NCBI RefSeq assembly: GCF_019793465.1
Contig: NZ_JAILYJ010000010.1
Coordinates: 62,001 to 126,000, forward strand
Direction: 5' to 3'
Origin: Rhizobium croatiense
Lineage (GTDB): Bacteria; Pseudomonadota; Alphaproteobacteria; Rhizobiales; Rhizobiaceae
DNA length: 64,000 nucleotides
The position numbers and the translations under genes were made by a program. Under the pieces are notes generated by a model, which ran no database searches, was not told the DNA's origin, and saw only the letters and a program-made list of their open reading frames with translations. This document shows positions 28,199 through 37,141 of the stretch, one piece after another (the stretch's first letter is position 1; each line of letters starts with the position of its first letter).

Positions 28199-28313
28199 CT
28201 CACCCCGCACTCGGTCATGCTCGGACTTGAGCCGAGCATCCACACGGCATCCACCAGCAGCCGCGACGTGGATCCTCGGCTCAAGGCCGAGGAAGACGGA
28301 GAGTGGGGTTGAG
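28199..28313. repeat. Palindromic intergenic element, copy 2
   Basis: The arms CACCCCGCACTCGGTCATGC... and its near-complement ending GAGAGTGGGG pair over about 40 bp; each arm holds a smaller hairpin (CTCGG..CCGAG with CTTGAG or CTCAAG between). The design is the same as at 9801-9885, but the outer arms are longer. It sits inside the ABC operon between binding-protein and permease genes, where it could stabilise or end the upstream transcript. Confidence 0.75.
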
Positions 28314-28378
28314 CTTTTCGCCAAACCCAACGCCAGCCCATGGGAGAGCCGCCGCGCCACCTCGGCAGCGTGGCCCAC

Positions 28379-29326
28379 ATGATCGCCCTCCTCGCGCGCC
28401 GCTTCGCCGGCCTTGTCATCACGCTTCTCATCGTCTCACTGCTGATCTTCACCGTCATGGATCTCCTGCCGGGCGATCCCGCCTCGATCATGCTCGGCAC
28501 CTCTGCAAGCCCGGAAACCTTAGCAGCGCTGCGCCATGAACTCGGGCTCGACCAGCCGCTCATCCTGCGTTACGGGCAATGGCTGGCGGGCCTATTGTCA
28601 GGCGATCTCGGCCAATCCTACACCTATGGCGTTCCGGTCGCGGGATTGATCGTCGAGCGGCTGGCGGTGACGCTGCCGCTGGCGTTGATGGCGATCGCAC
28701 TTTCGGTGGCGATCGCCCTGCCGCTCGGCGTGCTGGCCGCCTCGCGCCGCGGCCGTGTCTTCGATATCGCCGCAGCGCTGTTTTCACAGATCAGCATCGC
28801 AATGCCGGCTTTCTGGGTGGCTTTGCTGCTGATCATTCTGTTTTCGACGATGCTCGGACTGATGCCGGCCGGCGGTTTCCCGGGCTGGGAAGCCGGTCTT
28901 CTGCCGGCATTGCAGGCGCTTGCTCTGCCGGCGGTCGCATTGGCAATGCCGCAGGCGGGCGTGTTGACGCGGGTGGCGCGTTCGGCCGTGCTCGAGACGA
29001 TGCATGAGGATTTTGCCCGCACCGCGGTGGCCAAAGGCCTTTCGCGCGGCGCCGTGTTATGGCGGCACCTCGTGCCGAACGCACTGATCCCGATCCTCAC
29101 CATGATCGGGCTGCAGTTCACCTTTCTCGTCGCCGGCGCGGTGCTGGTGGAAAACGTCTTCAACCTGCCCGGCCTCGGGCGCCTTGCCCTGCAGGCGCTT
29201 TCCCAGCGCGACATCATCGTCATGCAGGATGTCGTGCTGTTCTTCGCCGCCCTCGTCATCGTGGTGAATTTCATCGTCGATCTCTCCTATCTGACGATCG
29301 ATCCCAGGATGAGAAAGGCGGCCTGA
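28379..29326 (+). CDS. ABC transporter permease (DppB/OppB type)
   Basis: The 315-residue protein has six membrane helices and the permease signature EDFARTAVAKGLSRGAVLWRH (EAA loop). The N terminus LARRFAGLVITLLIVSLLIF is typical of DppB. ATG 28379 (MIALLARRF) is chosen; an upstream ATG at 28340 adds only polar residues next to the repeat. It pairs with the following DppC-type permease. Confidence 0.92.
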   Translation: MIALLARRFAGLVITLLIVSLLIFTVMDLLPGDPASIMLGTSASPETLAALRHELGLDQPLILRYGQWLAGLLSGDLGQSYTYGVPVAGLIVERLAVTLPLALMAIALSVAIALPLGVLAASRRGRVFDIAAALFSQISIAMPAFWVALLLIILFSTMLGLMPAGGFPGWEAGLLPALQALALPAVALAMPQAGVLTRVARSAVLETMHEDFARTAVAKGLSRGAVLWRHLVPNALIPILTMIGLQFTFLVAGAVLVENVFNLPGLGRLALQALSQRDIIVMQDVVLFFAALVIVVNFIVDLSYLTIDPRMRKAA

Positions 29327-29329
29327 CAA

Positions 29330-30193
29330 ATGGCACCGATCACATCCACGGCCATCGCCCACCGCCGTCGGGCCGCTAGACTTAGCCGGCGAATGAACCT
29401 GATTTCTGGTGCTTTCATCGTCGGCCTGCTGATCGCCGTTGCGCTGCTGTCTCTCGTCTGGACGCCGCTGCCACCTGAAAAGATGCAGATCGTCCACAAA
29501 CTGCAGCCGCCGCTCGCCTTCGGCCTGCTCGGCACCGACCAATTCGGCCGCGACGTGCTTTCGATGCTGATGGCGGGATGCTGGAATTCGCTGTCTATCG
29601 CCATCAGCGCGGTTGCGATCGGCGGGACGCTCGGTTCGATCGCCGGCGTTTCGGCCGCGGCAATCCGCGGCCCGTTCGAAGCGCTGCTGATGCGCATCTG
29701 CGATGTCATTTTTGCCTTGCCGCCGATCCTGTCGGCGATGGTGCTCGGCGCCTTTCTCGGGCCGGGCCGGTTGACCGCCATCGCCGCGATCGCCGTCTTC
29801 ATGATCCCGGTCTTTGCCAGGGTGACGCTTGCGACCTCGCTGCAGGCCTGGAGCCGGGATTATGTGACGGCGGCGCGCGCGATCGGCAACACGCGCCTGA
29901 CCATTTCGCTGCGCCACGTGCTGCCGAACATCATCAGCCAGATCATCGTGCATGGGGCGATCCAGCTCGGGTTGGCGATCTTGACCGAAGCCGGTCTCAG
30001 CTTTCTCGGACTCGGCATGGCGCCGCCGGCGCCGACATGGGGCCGGATGCTTGCCGATGCGCAAACCTATCTGGCGCTGGCCCCCTGGCTGGCGATCCTG
30101 CCGGGCCTTGCCATCGCGCTTGCTGTCCTCGGCTTCAACATACTCGGCGACGGCTTGCGCGACCTTCTCGATCCACGCGAGGCAAGCCGCTGA
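29330..30193 (+). CDS. ABC transporter permease (DppC/OppC type)
   Basis: The 287-residue protein begins with a cytoplasmic stretch, one membrane helix, then the LLGTDQFGRDVLSMLMAG motif typical of DppC and an EAA loop (YVTAARAIGNTRLTISLRHV). It begins 3 bp after the DppB-type gene. No ATPase gene follows, so the importer must use ATPases encoded elsewhere. Confidence 0.92.
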   Translation: MAPITSTAIAHRRRAARLSRRMNLISGAFIVGLLIAVALLSLVWTPLPPEKMQIVHKLQPPLAFGLLGTDQFGRDVLSMLMAGCWNSLSIAISAVAIGGTLGSIAGVSAAAIRGPFEALLMRICDVIFALPPILSAMVLGAFLGPGRLTAIAAIAVFMIPVFARVTLATSLQAWSRDYVTAARAIGNTRLTISLRHVLPNIISQIIVHGAIQLGLAILTEAGLSFLGLGMAPPAPTWGRMLADAQTYLALAPWLAILPGLAIALAVLGFNILGDGLRDLLDPREASR

Positions 30194-31620
30194 TGTCCCG
30201 CCGAGACAAAAAGCCCAGGACCGAGGCCATGAGCGACACCAATCTGACCATCCGCGAGCTCAGACGGCGCTTCGCCGATAAAAGCCTTTCGCCGCTGGAA
30301 TACTGGCTCGCGCTCGAAGACCATATCGCCGCCTGGGAGCCGTCGATTTCAGCGCTCTACCTTTACGATCCGGAAGCGGCGCGTGCGCAGGCGAAAGCAT
30401 CGACGGCGCGGTGGGCGAAGGGACGGCCGCTCGGCGCGCTCGACGGCATTCCGGTGACGCTGAAGGAATTGATCGCCACGAAGGGCCAGCCGGTGCCGTT
30501 CGGCACCAAGGCGGTGGAGTTGAAACCGGCGGAGGCCGATGCGCCGGCCGCCGCCCGGCTGCGCGAGGATGGCGCAGTGATCTTCGCCAAGACTACCTGC
30601 CCCGATTACGGCATGCTTTCCTCCGGCCTTTCGAGCTTTCATCCTCTCAGCCGCAATCCCTGGAACATCACACAGAATCCCGGCGGATCGAGCGCCGGAG
30701 CTGCCGGCGCGGCTGCAGCCGGCTACGGGCCGCTGCATATCGGCACGGATATCGGCGGCTCGGTGCGCCTGCCTGCCGGCTGGACCGGCATCTTCGGCTA
30801 CAAGCCGAGCCATGGGCGCATCCCGGCCGATCCCTATTATGTCGGGCGCTGCCTGGGCCCGATGACGCGCAGGGTCGAGGATGCGGCCTTTTCCATGGCG
30901 ACGCTGTCACGACCGGACTGGCGCGACGGCACCAGCCTGCCGCCGAACGATTTCAACTGGATGGATCTCGAGATCGACATGTCAGGCATGAAGATCGGCC
31001 TGATGCTCGATGCCGGCTGCGGGCTTGCGGTGGATGACGAAATCAGGGGCGCGGTCGAAGCGGCGGCAAAAGGTTTCGAGAAGGCCGGCGCCACCATCAT
31101 ATCCGTCCAACCGGTGCTGACGCGCGCCATGCTTGACGGGCTCGACACCTTCTGGCGCGCCCGCCTCTGGAGCGATATCGCAGGCCTGGACGAAGAGCGG
31201 CGCGACAGTATCCTGCCCTATATAGGCGATTGGGCGAAGGCCGGCGCCGATGTCAGCGGCGTCGATGCGGTCAGAGGCTTCAACCAGACGATCGAAATGC
31301 GCAGGAGCTGCGGGCAGCTGTTCACCACGGTCGACGCGCTGCTCTCGCCGACCAACCCGATCATTTCCTATCCGGCCGAATGGGCATCGCCGACCAACGA
31401 TCCGGCAAGGCCGTTCGAACATATCGCCTTCACCGTGCCATGGAACATGTCGGAACAGCCGGCCGCCTCGATCAATTGCGGCTTCTCCCGGTCGGGCATG
31501 CCGATCGGGCTGCAGATCGTCGGGCCACGCTTCGACGACATGCGGGTCCTCAGGCTGTCGAAAGCCTTCGAAGACTGGACGGGAGGCGTAAGCGCCTGGC
31601 CGCGGCCGCCGGTCACTTGA
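30193..31620 (+). CDS. Amidase (amidase-signature family)
   Basis: The 475-residue protein has the Ser-cisSer-Lys machinery: the Lys in GIPVTLKELIAT, the Gly/Ser-rich signature NPGGSSAGAAGAAAAGYG, and the nucleophile Ser in IGTDIGGSVRLPAG. Such enzymes hydrolyse amides; the substrate is not predictable. The start ATG at 30193 overlaps the stop of the permease (TGATG), which supports coupling; an alternative ATG is at 30229. It shares the operon with the importer and so probably cleaves the imported compound. Confidence 0.9.
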   Translation: MSRRDKKPRTEAMSDTNLTIRELRRRFADKSLSPLEYWLALEDHIAAWEPSISALYLYDPEAARAQAKASTARWAKGRPLGALDGIPVTLKELIATKGQPVPFGTKAVELKPAEADAPAAARLREDGAVIFAKTTCPDYGMLSSGLSSFHPLSRNPWNITQNPGGSSAGAAGAAAAGYGPLHIGTDIGGSVRLPAGWTGIFGYKPSHGRIPADPYYVGRCLGPMTRRVEDAAFSMATLSRPDWRDGTSLPPNDFNWMDLEIDMSGMKIGLMLDAGCGLAVDDEIRGAVEAAAKGFEKAGATIISVQPVLTRAMLDGLDTFWRARLWSDIAGLDEERRDSILPYIGDWAKAGADVSGVDAVRGFNQTIEMRRSCGQLFTTVDALLSPTNPIISYPAEWASPTNDPARPFEHIAFTVPWNMSEQPAASINCGFSRSGMPIGLQIVGPRFDDMRVLRLSKAFEDWTGGVSAWPRPPVT

Positions 31621-32485
31621 ATGGGCGGCGATAGCCGGTCGGCTGTTGGTAGAGCGAGCCTATGCGCTTGACGGCGGCCTCGAAATTCTCGCGCGCCACC
31701 GTCATGCTGTGACCATTGGCATGAAGGATGGTCTGCGGATCCTCGAAAATCGCCACATGGCCCTTCCAGAACACTAGGTCACCACGACGGATTTCGGAAC
31801 GATCGATCGCTTCGCCGAGGCCGGCTGCCTGCATGTCGGTATCACGCGGCGCCTGTCGGCCCGTCATCAGCATCGCAAGCTGGACGAGGCCGGAGCAATC
31901 GATGCCGAGACCGGAGCGCCCGCCCCAGAGATAGGGCGTCTCCAGGAATCGGGCGGCGACCTCGACATAATCGTCACCGTCGAGAGCGCCGATCGGCTGG
32001 ACGTGCCTGGCGAAGATCGCGGTTCCATCCTCGAGCACGACATAATGATTGCCCCGCGCTTCCGCCGTGCCGGCGACGTGAACGCGGCTTCCCATCGAAA
32101 GCGTCGTCAGGTGCGGCTTACGCAGTTCGGGCTCCGGATAGAGGAAGGTGCGCGCCACGGTGACGATATGGGTCGGTGCCGGGTCAATTTGCGAGAGCGC
32201 GTCTGCGGTTACATAACCGACATAACCGTCCGAAGTGGCTTTCACCCAGCACCAGCCGTCGGCGCGATCGAAAACCATCACCTGCTCGCCAAGGAGCAGC
32301 TCCGTATCGATGCCGCGCGCAAGTTCCGGTTCGGGGCGCAAGGCAATGACGGGAACGGCGACGCGCGCCGGCGTGCCTTCCACGAAGCGCGACGCCTCCA
32401 CCTTGCCTTCGAGTTCTGCTTCCGCGAGATCGGACCTATAGGCATGCAGGCGGCGGTCGAACATCGTCATTCCCATTCCTTTCAC
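31613..32485 (-). CDS. NlpC/P60 cysteine peptidase with SH3 domains
   Basis: The 290-residue protein has two SH3-like regions (about 50-170) followed by an NlpC/P60 domain: Cys in GLGIDCSGLVQLAM, His in FWKGHVAIFED and the third polar residue in ILHANGHSM. Such enzymes cut D-Glu-diaminopimelate bonds in murein peptides. No signal peptide is evident. The Met at 32470 (MTMFDRRLHAY) is an equally good start. The 3' end overlaps the convergent amidase gene by 8 bp. Confidence 0.87.
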   Translation of the reverse strand: MKGMGMTMFDRRLHAYRSDLAEAELEGKVEASRFVEGTPARVAVPVIALRPEPELARGIDTELLLGEQVMVFDRADGWCWVKATSDGYVGYVTADALSQIDPAPTHIVTVARTFLYPEPELRKPHLTTLSMGSRVHVAGTAEARGNHYVVLEDGTAIFARHVQPIGALDGDDYVEVAARFLETPYLWGGRSGLGIDCSGLVQLAMLMTGRQAPRDTDMQAAGLGEAIDRSEIRRGDLVFWKGHVAIFEDPQTILHANGHSMTVARENFEAAVKRIGSLYQQPTGYRRPFK

Positions 32486-32494
32486 ATCGCCCGT

Positions 32495-32845
32495 TCAGAT
32501 CGGCAGACGGCGGCCCTGCTCCCGGACGAGATCGCCGAGCTTTTCCAGGTAAAGCGCGCCGCCGACGGTGCGCTTGATGATCACGTTGCGCCGGTCGGCA
32601 TCGTCGCGCACGCGGTCGACCAGACCCATCTCGCCCATCGTGTCCAAAGCGCGGGTAATGACCGGCTTGGTGACACCGAGCGTGGCGGCAAGCCCGCGCA
32701 CGGTGTGGGGCGGCGGCACCAGATAAATATGCAGCAGGATCGCCATCTGGCGCAACGTCAAATCGCGATCGTCAAGGCGCACCTGATCGAGCGCCACGCC
32801 ATGCCAGAGCCCCAGCGCCTGCGAGGCGGTCAGTTCGATCGGCAC
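32495..32845 (-). CDS. MarR-family transcriptional regulator
   Basis: The 116-residue protein is a short MarR-type winged helix: TLRQMAILLHIYL, HTVRGLAATLGVTKPVITRA (recognition helix) and GLVDRVRDDADRRNVIIKRT (wing). It lies 9 bp upstream of the NlpC/P60 gene on the same strand, so both form an operon. A 35-bp palindrome lies directly upstream of its start, suggesting self-regulation. Confidence 0.87.
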   Translation of the reverse strand: MPIELTASQALGLWHGVALDQVRLDDRDLTLRQMAILLHIYLVPPPHTVRGLAATLGVTKPVITRALDTMGEMGLVDRVRDDADRRNVIIKRTVGGALYLEKLGDLVREQGRRLPI

Positions 32846-32852
32846 GGCCCCT

Positions 32853-32887
32853 CCGGAAAATCGTTACGCTAGCGTTTCATTTTCCGG
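32853..32887. promoter_or_regulatory. 35-bp palindrome upstream of the MarR gene
   Basis: CCGGAAAAT and ATTTTCCGG are perfect 9-bp arms around a centre holding the palindrome ACGCTAGCGT. The site begins 8 bp before the MarR start codon, a typical position for an autorepressor operator. The long two-part symmetry would fit a dimer or a pair of dimers. Confidence 0.6.
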
Positions 32888-32999
32888 CAGTTGCCATACA
32901 CATGCAAGGGCGGCCGGCAATTGCCGTCCGGCAGGGTGAATAAAATTTTAACGATCGCCCTCTGCCCAACGCCGCGGGGGCTGCTTCGGCCGGCCTGCT

Positions 33000-34391
33000 T
33001 CAGCGCATGCCCGTGCGGATATGATGAAAGAGCGCGCGGATCGCCTGGGCTTCGCCGCCCCCCGGCGAATGCGGCCGTTCAGACTGGGCCCAGCCGTAAA
33101 TATCGAAATGCGCCCAGCTCTTCGTCTTGCTGACGAAACGCTTGAGGAAGAGCGCGGCGGTGATCGATCCCGCCATGCCGCCGGCCGGCGCGTTGGTGAG
33201 ATCGGCGAATTTGGCGCGGATATCTTTTTCGTAGCCGGGATAGAGCGGCAGGCGCCAGATCGGATCGTCCGTTTCCAGGCTCGCTTCGGTCAGGTCATGC
33301 GCCAGATTGGCGTCGTCGGTGAAGAAGGGCGGAAGATCCGGACCCAGCGCAACGCGAGCGGCACCGGTCAGCGTCGCCATGTCGATCAAGAGCTCGGGCT
33401 CCTCCTCGTCGGCATAGGCGAGCGCATCGGCCAGGATCAGGCGGCCTTCGGCGTCGGTATTGTCGATCTGGACGGTGAGGCCCTTGCGGCTGCGATAAAT
33501 GTCGCCTGGGCGGAAGGCGTTGGAGGAGATCGCGTTTTCGACGACCGGGACGATGACACGCAGATCGACCTTCAGCTTCGCGTCCATGATCATCAGGGCG
33601 AGCCCCATGACGTTGGCGGCGCCGCCCATGTCCTTCTTCATCAGGAGCATCGAGGCAGCCGGCTTGATGTCGAGACCGCCGGTATCGAAGCAGACGCCCT
33701 TGCCGACGAGCGTCACCTTGCGATGGCCCTTCTTGCCCCAGCGCAGTTCGAGAAGGCGCGGCGCATCGGCGCTGGCGCGGCCGACGGTATGGACGAGCGG
33801 GAAGTTTTTCTCAAGCAGCGCGTCACCTGTTATAACCGATACATCAGCCTTGTAATGCTGAGCCAGGCCGCGGAAAGCCGCCTCGAGCTGGTCCGGCCCC
33901 ATGTCGTTCGTCGGCGTATTGATGAGATCGCGGGCGAGAAAGACGCCGGCGAGCTGGCGCTTGATGTCGGCGCCGTCGGCATCGCTCGGAATGAGCATTG
34001 TCGCGGCGGGAGATTTTTCCGATTTATAGCGGTCGAAACGGTAGCTGCCGAGCCCGAAGCCGAGGGCCAGGCGATTTGCCGTCAGCGGCGCGGTCTCGAT
34101 GTGCCAGTCGCCGGCCGGCAGCGCACGCGCGAGTCTACCGGCGATGTAGGGCTGTTCGGACGGATTGGTGCCGAGGCCGAAAAGCGCGCCGCCGAGATGG
34201 CCTTCGGCGGTCGGGATCAGCAGCAGCGATCCGCTCTCTGCCTTGAACCCTGCCTTTTTCGCCCAGTCGAGGGCGATCGGATCGATTGTGCCGGTCTCGA
34301 TGTGGGCGGGTGTGACGGCAAAGATCGGCAGCGTCGAACCGCCCTTCGTGTTGAAGGGGGTCGGTCTTTCGATGAACTGATAGGGGGCCAT
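33000..34391 (-). CDS. Leucyl aminopeptidase family (M17) metallopeptidase
   Basis: The C-terminal catalytic domain shows the M17 hallmarks: VGKGVCFDTGGLDIKPA, MKKDMGGAANV, and NTDAEGRLILADAL, which supply the two-metal ligands and the catalytic Lys and Arg. The protein (463 residues from MAPYQFIERP at 34391) removes N-terminal residues from peptides in the cytoplasm. The N-terminal domain is divergent, as in the PepA-like paralogues of rhizobia. It is divergent from tadD. Confidence 0.9.
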   Translation of the reverse strand: MAPYQFIERPTPFNTKGGSTLPIFAVTPAHIETGTIDPIALDWAKKAGFKAESGSLLLIPTAEGHLGGALFGLGTNPSEQPYIAGRLARALPAGDWHIETAPLTANRLALGFGLGSYRFDRYKSEKSPAATMLIPSDADGADIKRQLAGVFLARDLINTPTNDMGPDQLEAAFRGLAQHYKADVSVITGDALLEKNFPLVHTVGRASADAPRLLELRWGKKGHRKVTLVGKGVCFDTGGLDIKPAASMLLMKKDMGGAANVMGLALMIMDAKLKVDLRVIVPVVENAISSNAFRPGDIYRSRKGLTVQIDNTDAEGRLILADALAYADEEEPELLIDMATLTGAARVALGPDLPPFFTDDANLAHDLTEASLETDDPIWRLPLYPGYEKDIRAKFADLTNAPAGGMAGSITAALFLKRFVSKTKSWAHFDIYGWAQSERPHSPGGGEAQAIRALFHHIRTGMR

Positions 34392-34424
34392 GATTGTCCT
34401 TCGGCGGTCGTCAGGAATCACTCC

Positions 34425-34450
34425 TTAACGGTCTGTTAGGGTTAACAGAC
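34425..34450. promoter_or_regulatory. Inverted repeat and CtrA-like half boxes between pepA-like and tadD
   Basis: GTCTGTTA-GGGT-TAACAGAC (34431-34450) is a perfect 8-bp inverted repeat. It overlaps TTAA-N7-TTAG (34425-34439), one base away from the CtrA form TTAA-N7-TTAA. Its place before tadD, 84 bp from the ATG, fits shared control with the pilus genes, but the match is imperfect. Confidence 0.4.
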
Positions 34451-34533
34451 TATTGCTGGAGCGAAGATTGCGTCAAACCTTTCCCTGTTCCGCGTTCGAG
34501 GTCAGGCGCCGATTTCGGAATCAGGAACGCGTC

Positions 34534-35370
34534 ATGCCTGCCTCGCTCACCACCATATCCACCAATCGCTTCCTGCAGGGCGTCGCGGCGTCGCTGATCG
34601 TCCTTGCGCTGGCTGGCTGCTCGACGACCAAGGACCGGATGACGACAGGCTCGGTGCCGAAACTCACCAAGCCGGTCGAAGAGATGGACGCGACCGAGCT
34701 GCGCTCGGCAACGGATCGGCTCGGCCAGGCCTATGACAAGAACCCGCGCGATCCCGTCACCGGCGTCAACTATGCCAATCTGCTGCGCATGAACGGCCGT
34801 GACGCGCAGGCGCTCGCCGTCATGCAGCAGGTGGCGATCGCCAATCCCGGCGACCGAAACGTGCTGGCCGCCTATGGCAAGGCGCAAGCGGCAGCTGGAC
34901 AGTTCCAGCAGGCGCTCGACACCATCGGCCGGGCCCAGACACCGGATCGTCCAGACTGGAGGCTGATCTCGGCCCAGGGCGCGATCCTTGATCAGATGGG
35001 CCGGGCAAGCGAGGCCAGGCAGCGCTACCGCGACGCGCTCGACATTCAGCCGAACGAACCTTCTATCCTTTCCAATCTCGGAATGTCCTACGTGCTGACC
35101 GGCGACCTGCGCACCGCCGAAACCTATCTGCGCTCGGCCGCCGGCCAACCAAACGCCGACAGCCGCGTCAGGCAGAACCTTGCCCTCGTCGTCGGCCTGC
35201 AGGGACGTTTCCCGGAAGCCGAGCAGATCGCGCGGCGCGAACTTTCGCCGCAACAGGCCGATGCCAATGTCGCCTATCTCAGGGGGATGCTCTCGCAGCA
35301 GAATTCCTGGCAGAAGCTCGCCGCCAAGGACAAGACGCCGGGCGCGGCGGACGGCAGCAACACCAACTAA
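34534..35370 (+). CDS. tadD: TPR lipoprotein, TadD-like pilus assembly factor
   Basis: The 278-residue product has a lipoprotein signal with the lipobox LALAGC (Cys near residue 29), then TPR units (RDPVTGVNYANLLRMNGRDA, EPSILSNLGMSYVLTGDLRT and others). TadD lipoproteins help to place the Tad secretin in the outer membrane. It lies some 770 bp from the tadC end of the pilus cluster, separated by a LysE-family gene, which supports the call. ATG 34534 gives a compact signal peptide; earlier codons to 34453 are not needed. Confidence 0.85.
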   Translation: MPASLTTISTNRFLQGVAASLIVLALAGCSTTKDRMTTGSVPKLTKPVEEMDATELRSATDRLGQAYDKNPRDPVTGVNYANLLRMNGRDAQALAVMQQVAIANPGDRNVLAAYGKAQAAAGQFQQALDTIGRAQTPDRPDWRLISAQGAILDQMGRASEARQRYRDALDIQPNEPSILSNLGMSYVLTGDLRTAETYLRSAAGQPNADSRVRQNLALVVGLQGRFPEAEQIARRELSPQQADANVAYLRGMLSQQNSWQKLAAKDKTPGAADGSNTN

Positions 35371-35377
35371 ACCGTGT

Positions 35378-36010
35378 TCAGCGGACGCTGAGGCCCGAAA
35401 GGATGAGACGGAGACCGAGGCCACCCATGACGGCGCCGGCGGCCCGGTCGATCCACCCCTTGGCATGGAGATAGAGCCGCCGCGGATGGCGGGCCGAAAA
35501 AGCGAGCGCCACGATCGAATACCAGCCCGCCTCCACCGCAAAGACACCGAGCGGCAGCGCGAAGATGAGATCGAGCGGCACCGTCCTCGGTAAAAGCGCG
35601 GCAAACAGGCTGGCATAGACGATGATGGTCTTCGGGTTGCTGAGCTGGGTCAGCAGCGCGGTCGTGAAGCTGCGCATCGGCGCGCGGCGGTCATGGACGG
35701 CGTCGGAAACCTCGAGCGGCCGACCGGCGCCTTTCCAGATATTGATGGCGATATAGACAAGATAGGCGCCGCCTGCGACCATCAGCAGGATATAGAGCCA
35801 TTCGAACTGAGATAGCAGCGCCGTCAGCCCGGCGAGCGCCAGCACGGCAAACACCACACCACCGGCGCCCATGCCCAGCGCGGCCGCAAGTCCGTCCAGC
35901 CGTGACCGTGAAATGGCGATCCTGGAGACGATGACGAAGCTCGGACCGGGGCTCATGGCGCCGACCACCAGGGCTGCCATGATGCTGATGAAAATGCCCT
36001 GAGAAGACAT
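35378..36010 (-). CDS. LysE-family translocator
   Basis: The 210-residue protein from MSSQGIFISIMAALVVGAMS at 36010 has six membrane helices and the LysE/RhtB motif GAMSPGPSFVIVSR followed by GLAAALGMGAGG. The family exports amino acids or related amphiphiles. It lies between tadD and tadC with opposite direction to tadD and does not seem related to pilus work. Confidence 0.87.
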   Translation of the reverse strand: MSSQGIFISIMAALVVGAMSPGPSFVIVSRIAISRSRLDGLAAALGMGAGGVVFAVLALAGLTALLSQFEWLYILLMVAGGAYLVYIAINIWKGAGRPLEVSDAVHDRRAPMRSFTTALLTQLSNPKTIIVYASLFAALLPRTVPLDLIFALPLGVFAVEAGWYSIVALAFSARHPRRLYLHAKGWIDRAAGAVMGGLGLRLILSGLSVR

Positions 36011-36140
36011 CGGAACCTCGCTTTCGGGATGGAAGGCGTCAGAGAGACACGGCCTCCGCGCCAGCTGGTCATCGTCATCCCATTTAACAGCTATGCCGGC
36101 GCCCGTCACCGGCACGGACGACATATCGTCTGCGCGCCCG

Positions 36141-37127
36141 TCAGAACTTGTCCGCCACCTGGATGCCGGCCGGGCCGAGAATGACGGCAATCAGTACCGG
36201 CAGGAAGAACAGGATCATCGGCACCGTCAGCTTCGGCGGCAGGGCGGCCGCCTTCTTTTCCGCTTCGTTCATGCGCTCGTCGCGCCCTTCCTGAGCGAGA
36301 ACGCGCAGCGCTTGGGCGACCGGCGTGCCGTAGCGATCGGCCTGGATCAGCGCCTGGGTGACCGACCGCACCAGTTCGATCTGGGTGCGCGTGGCAAGGT
36401 TTTCCAGCGCCACCCGGCGATCCGGCAGGAAGGAAAGCTCTGCCGTCGTCAGGACCATTTCCTCGGCGAGCGGCGGCGACTGCTCGCCAAGTTCCTCCGA
36501 CACGCGACGCATCGCCGCCTCGATCGAGATGCCGGATTCGACGCAGATCAGCATCAGGTCCAGCGCATCCGGCCAAGCGCGCTTGATTGAATGCTGGCGC
36601 TTCCCCATGCGGTTGGAGATATAGATGTTCGGTGCGTAGAAGCCGAGATAGCCGATGCCGATGACGGCGAAGAGGCGGATGGGCATGCCCCTTTCGGCGA
36701 GGTTGCCGAGGCCGAAGACCCAGAAAGCGGCAAGCGCCAGAAAGAGAAAGGGCAGCAGGAAGCGCGCGACGAGGAAGGTATTCAGCGCATTCTCCGAGCG
36801 GAACCCGGCGGCACGCAGCTTGTTGACCGTATTTTCGTCGACCAACGCCTGGCGCAGGTTGAACCGCTCGACGATCTGGCGGACCGAGCGATTGTTCTGG
36901 CTGCGGAGCGACGCCTTGCCGGCGGCCGGGTCGGTATTCATGCGGGCGCGTTCGCGGGCGCGGATCTGCTCGCGCTCGGTCGAAACAGCCTTCATGCGCT
37001 TGGTGAGATCGCCGCGCTCGAAAAAGGGGATGGCGATCGTGTAGAAAGTGGCGAAGACGGCGATCGCGACAAAGATGGCGATCAGCATGCCCGGATTGGT
37101 CAACGTTGCGGCGAGGTCCTGCGACAT
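36141..37127 (-). CDS. tadC: Tad inner membrane platform protein TadC
   Basis: The 328-residue type II secretion F-domain protein has two hydrophobic helices near the N terminus and middle, the DALDLMLICVESGISIEAAM motif, and a final membrane helix (MILFFLPVLIAVILGPA). With TadB it forms the inner membrane platform that transmits CpaF movement to pilin. It is the last gene of the cpa/tad series, 14 bp after tadB. Confidence 0.93.
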   Translation of the reverse strand: MSQDLAATLTNPGMLIAIFVAIAVFATFYTIAIPFFERGDLTKRMKAVSTEREQIRARERARMNTDPAAGKASLRSQNNRSVRQIVERFNLRQALVDENTVNKLRAAGFRSENALNTFLVARFLLPFLFLALAAFWVFGLGNLAERGMPIRLFAVIGIGYLGFYAPNIYISNRMGKRQHSIKRAWPDALDLMLICVESGISIEAAMRRVSEELGEQSPPLAEEMVLTTAELSFLPDRRVALENLATRTQIELVRSVTQALIQADRYGTPVAQALRVLAQEGRDERMNEAEKKAAALPPKLTVPMILFFLPVLIAVILGPAGIQVADKF

Positions 37128-37141
37128 GGTGCTTCCTTCCG

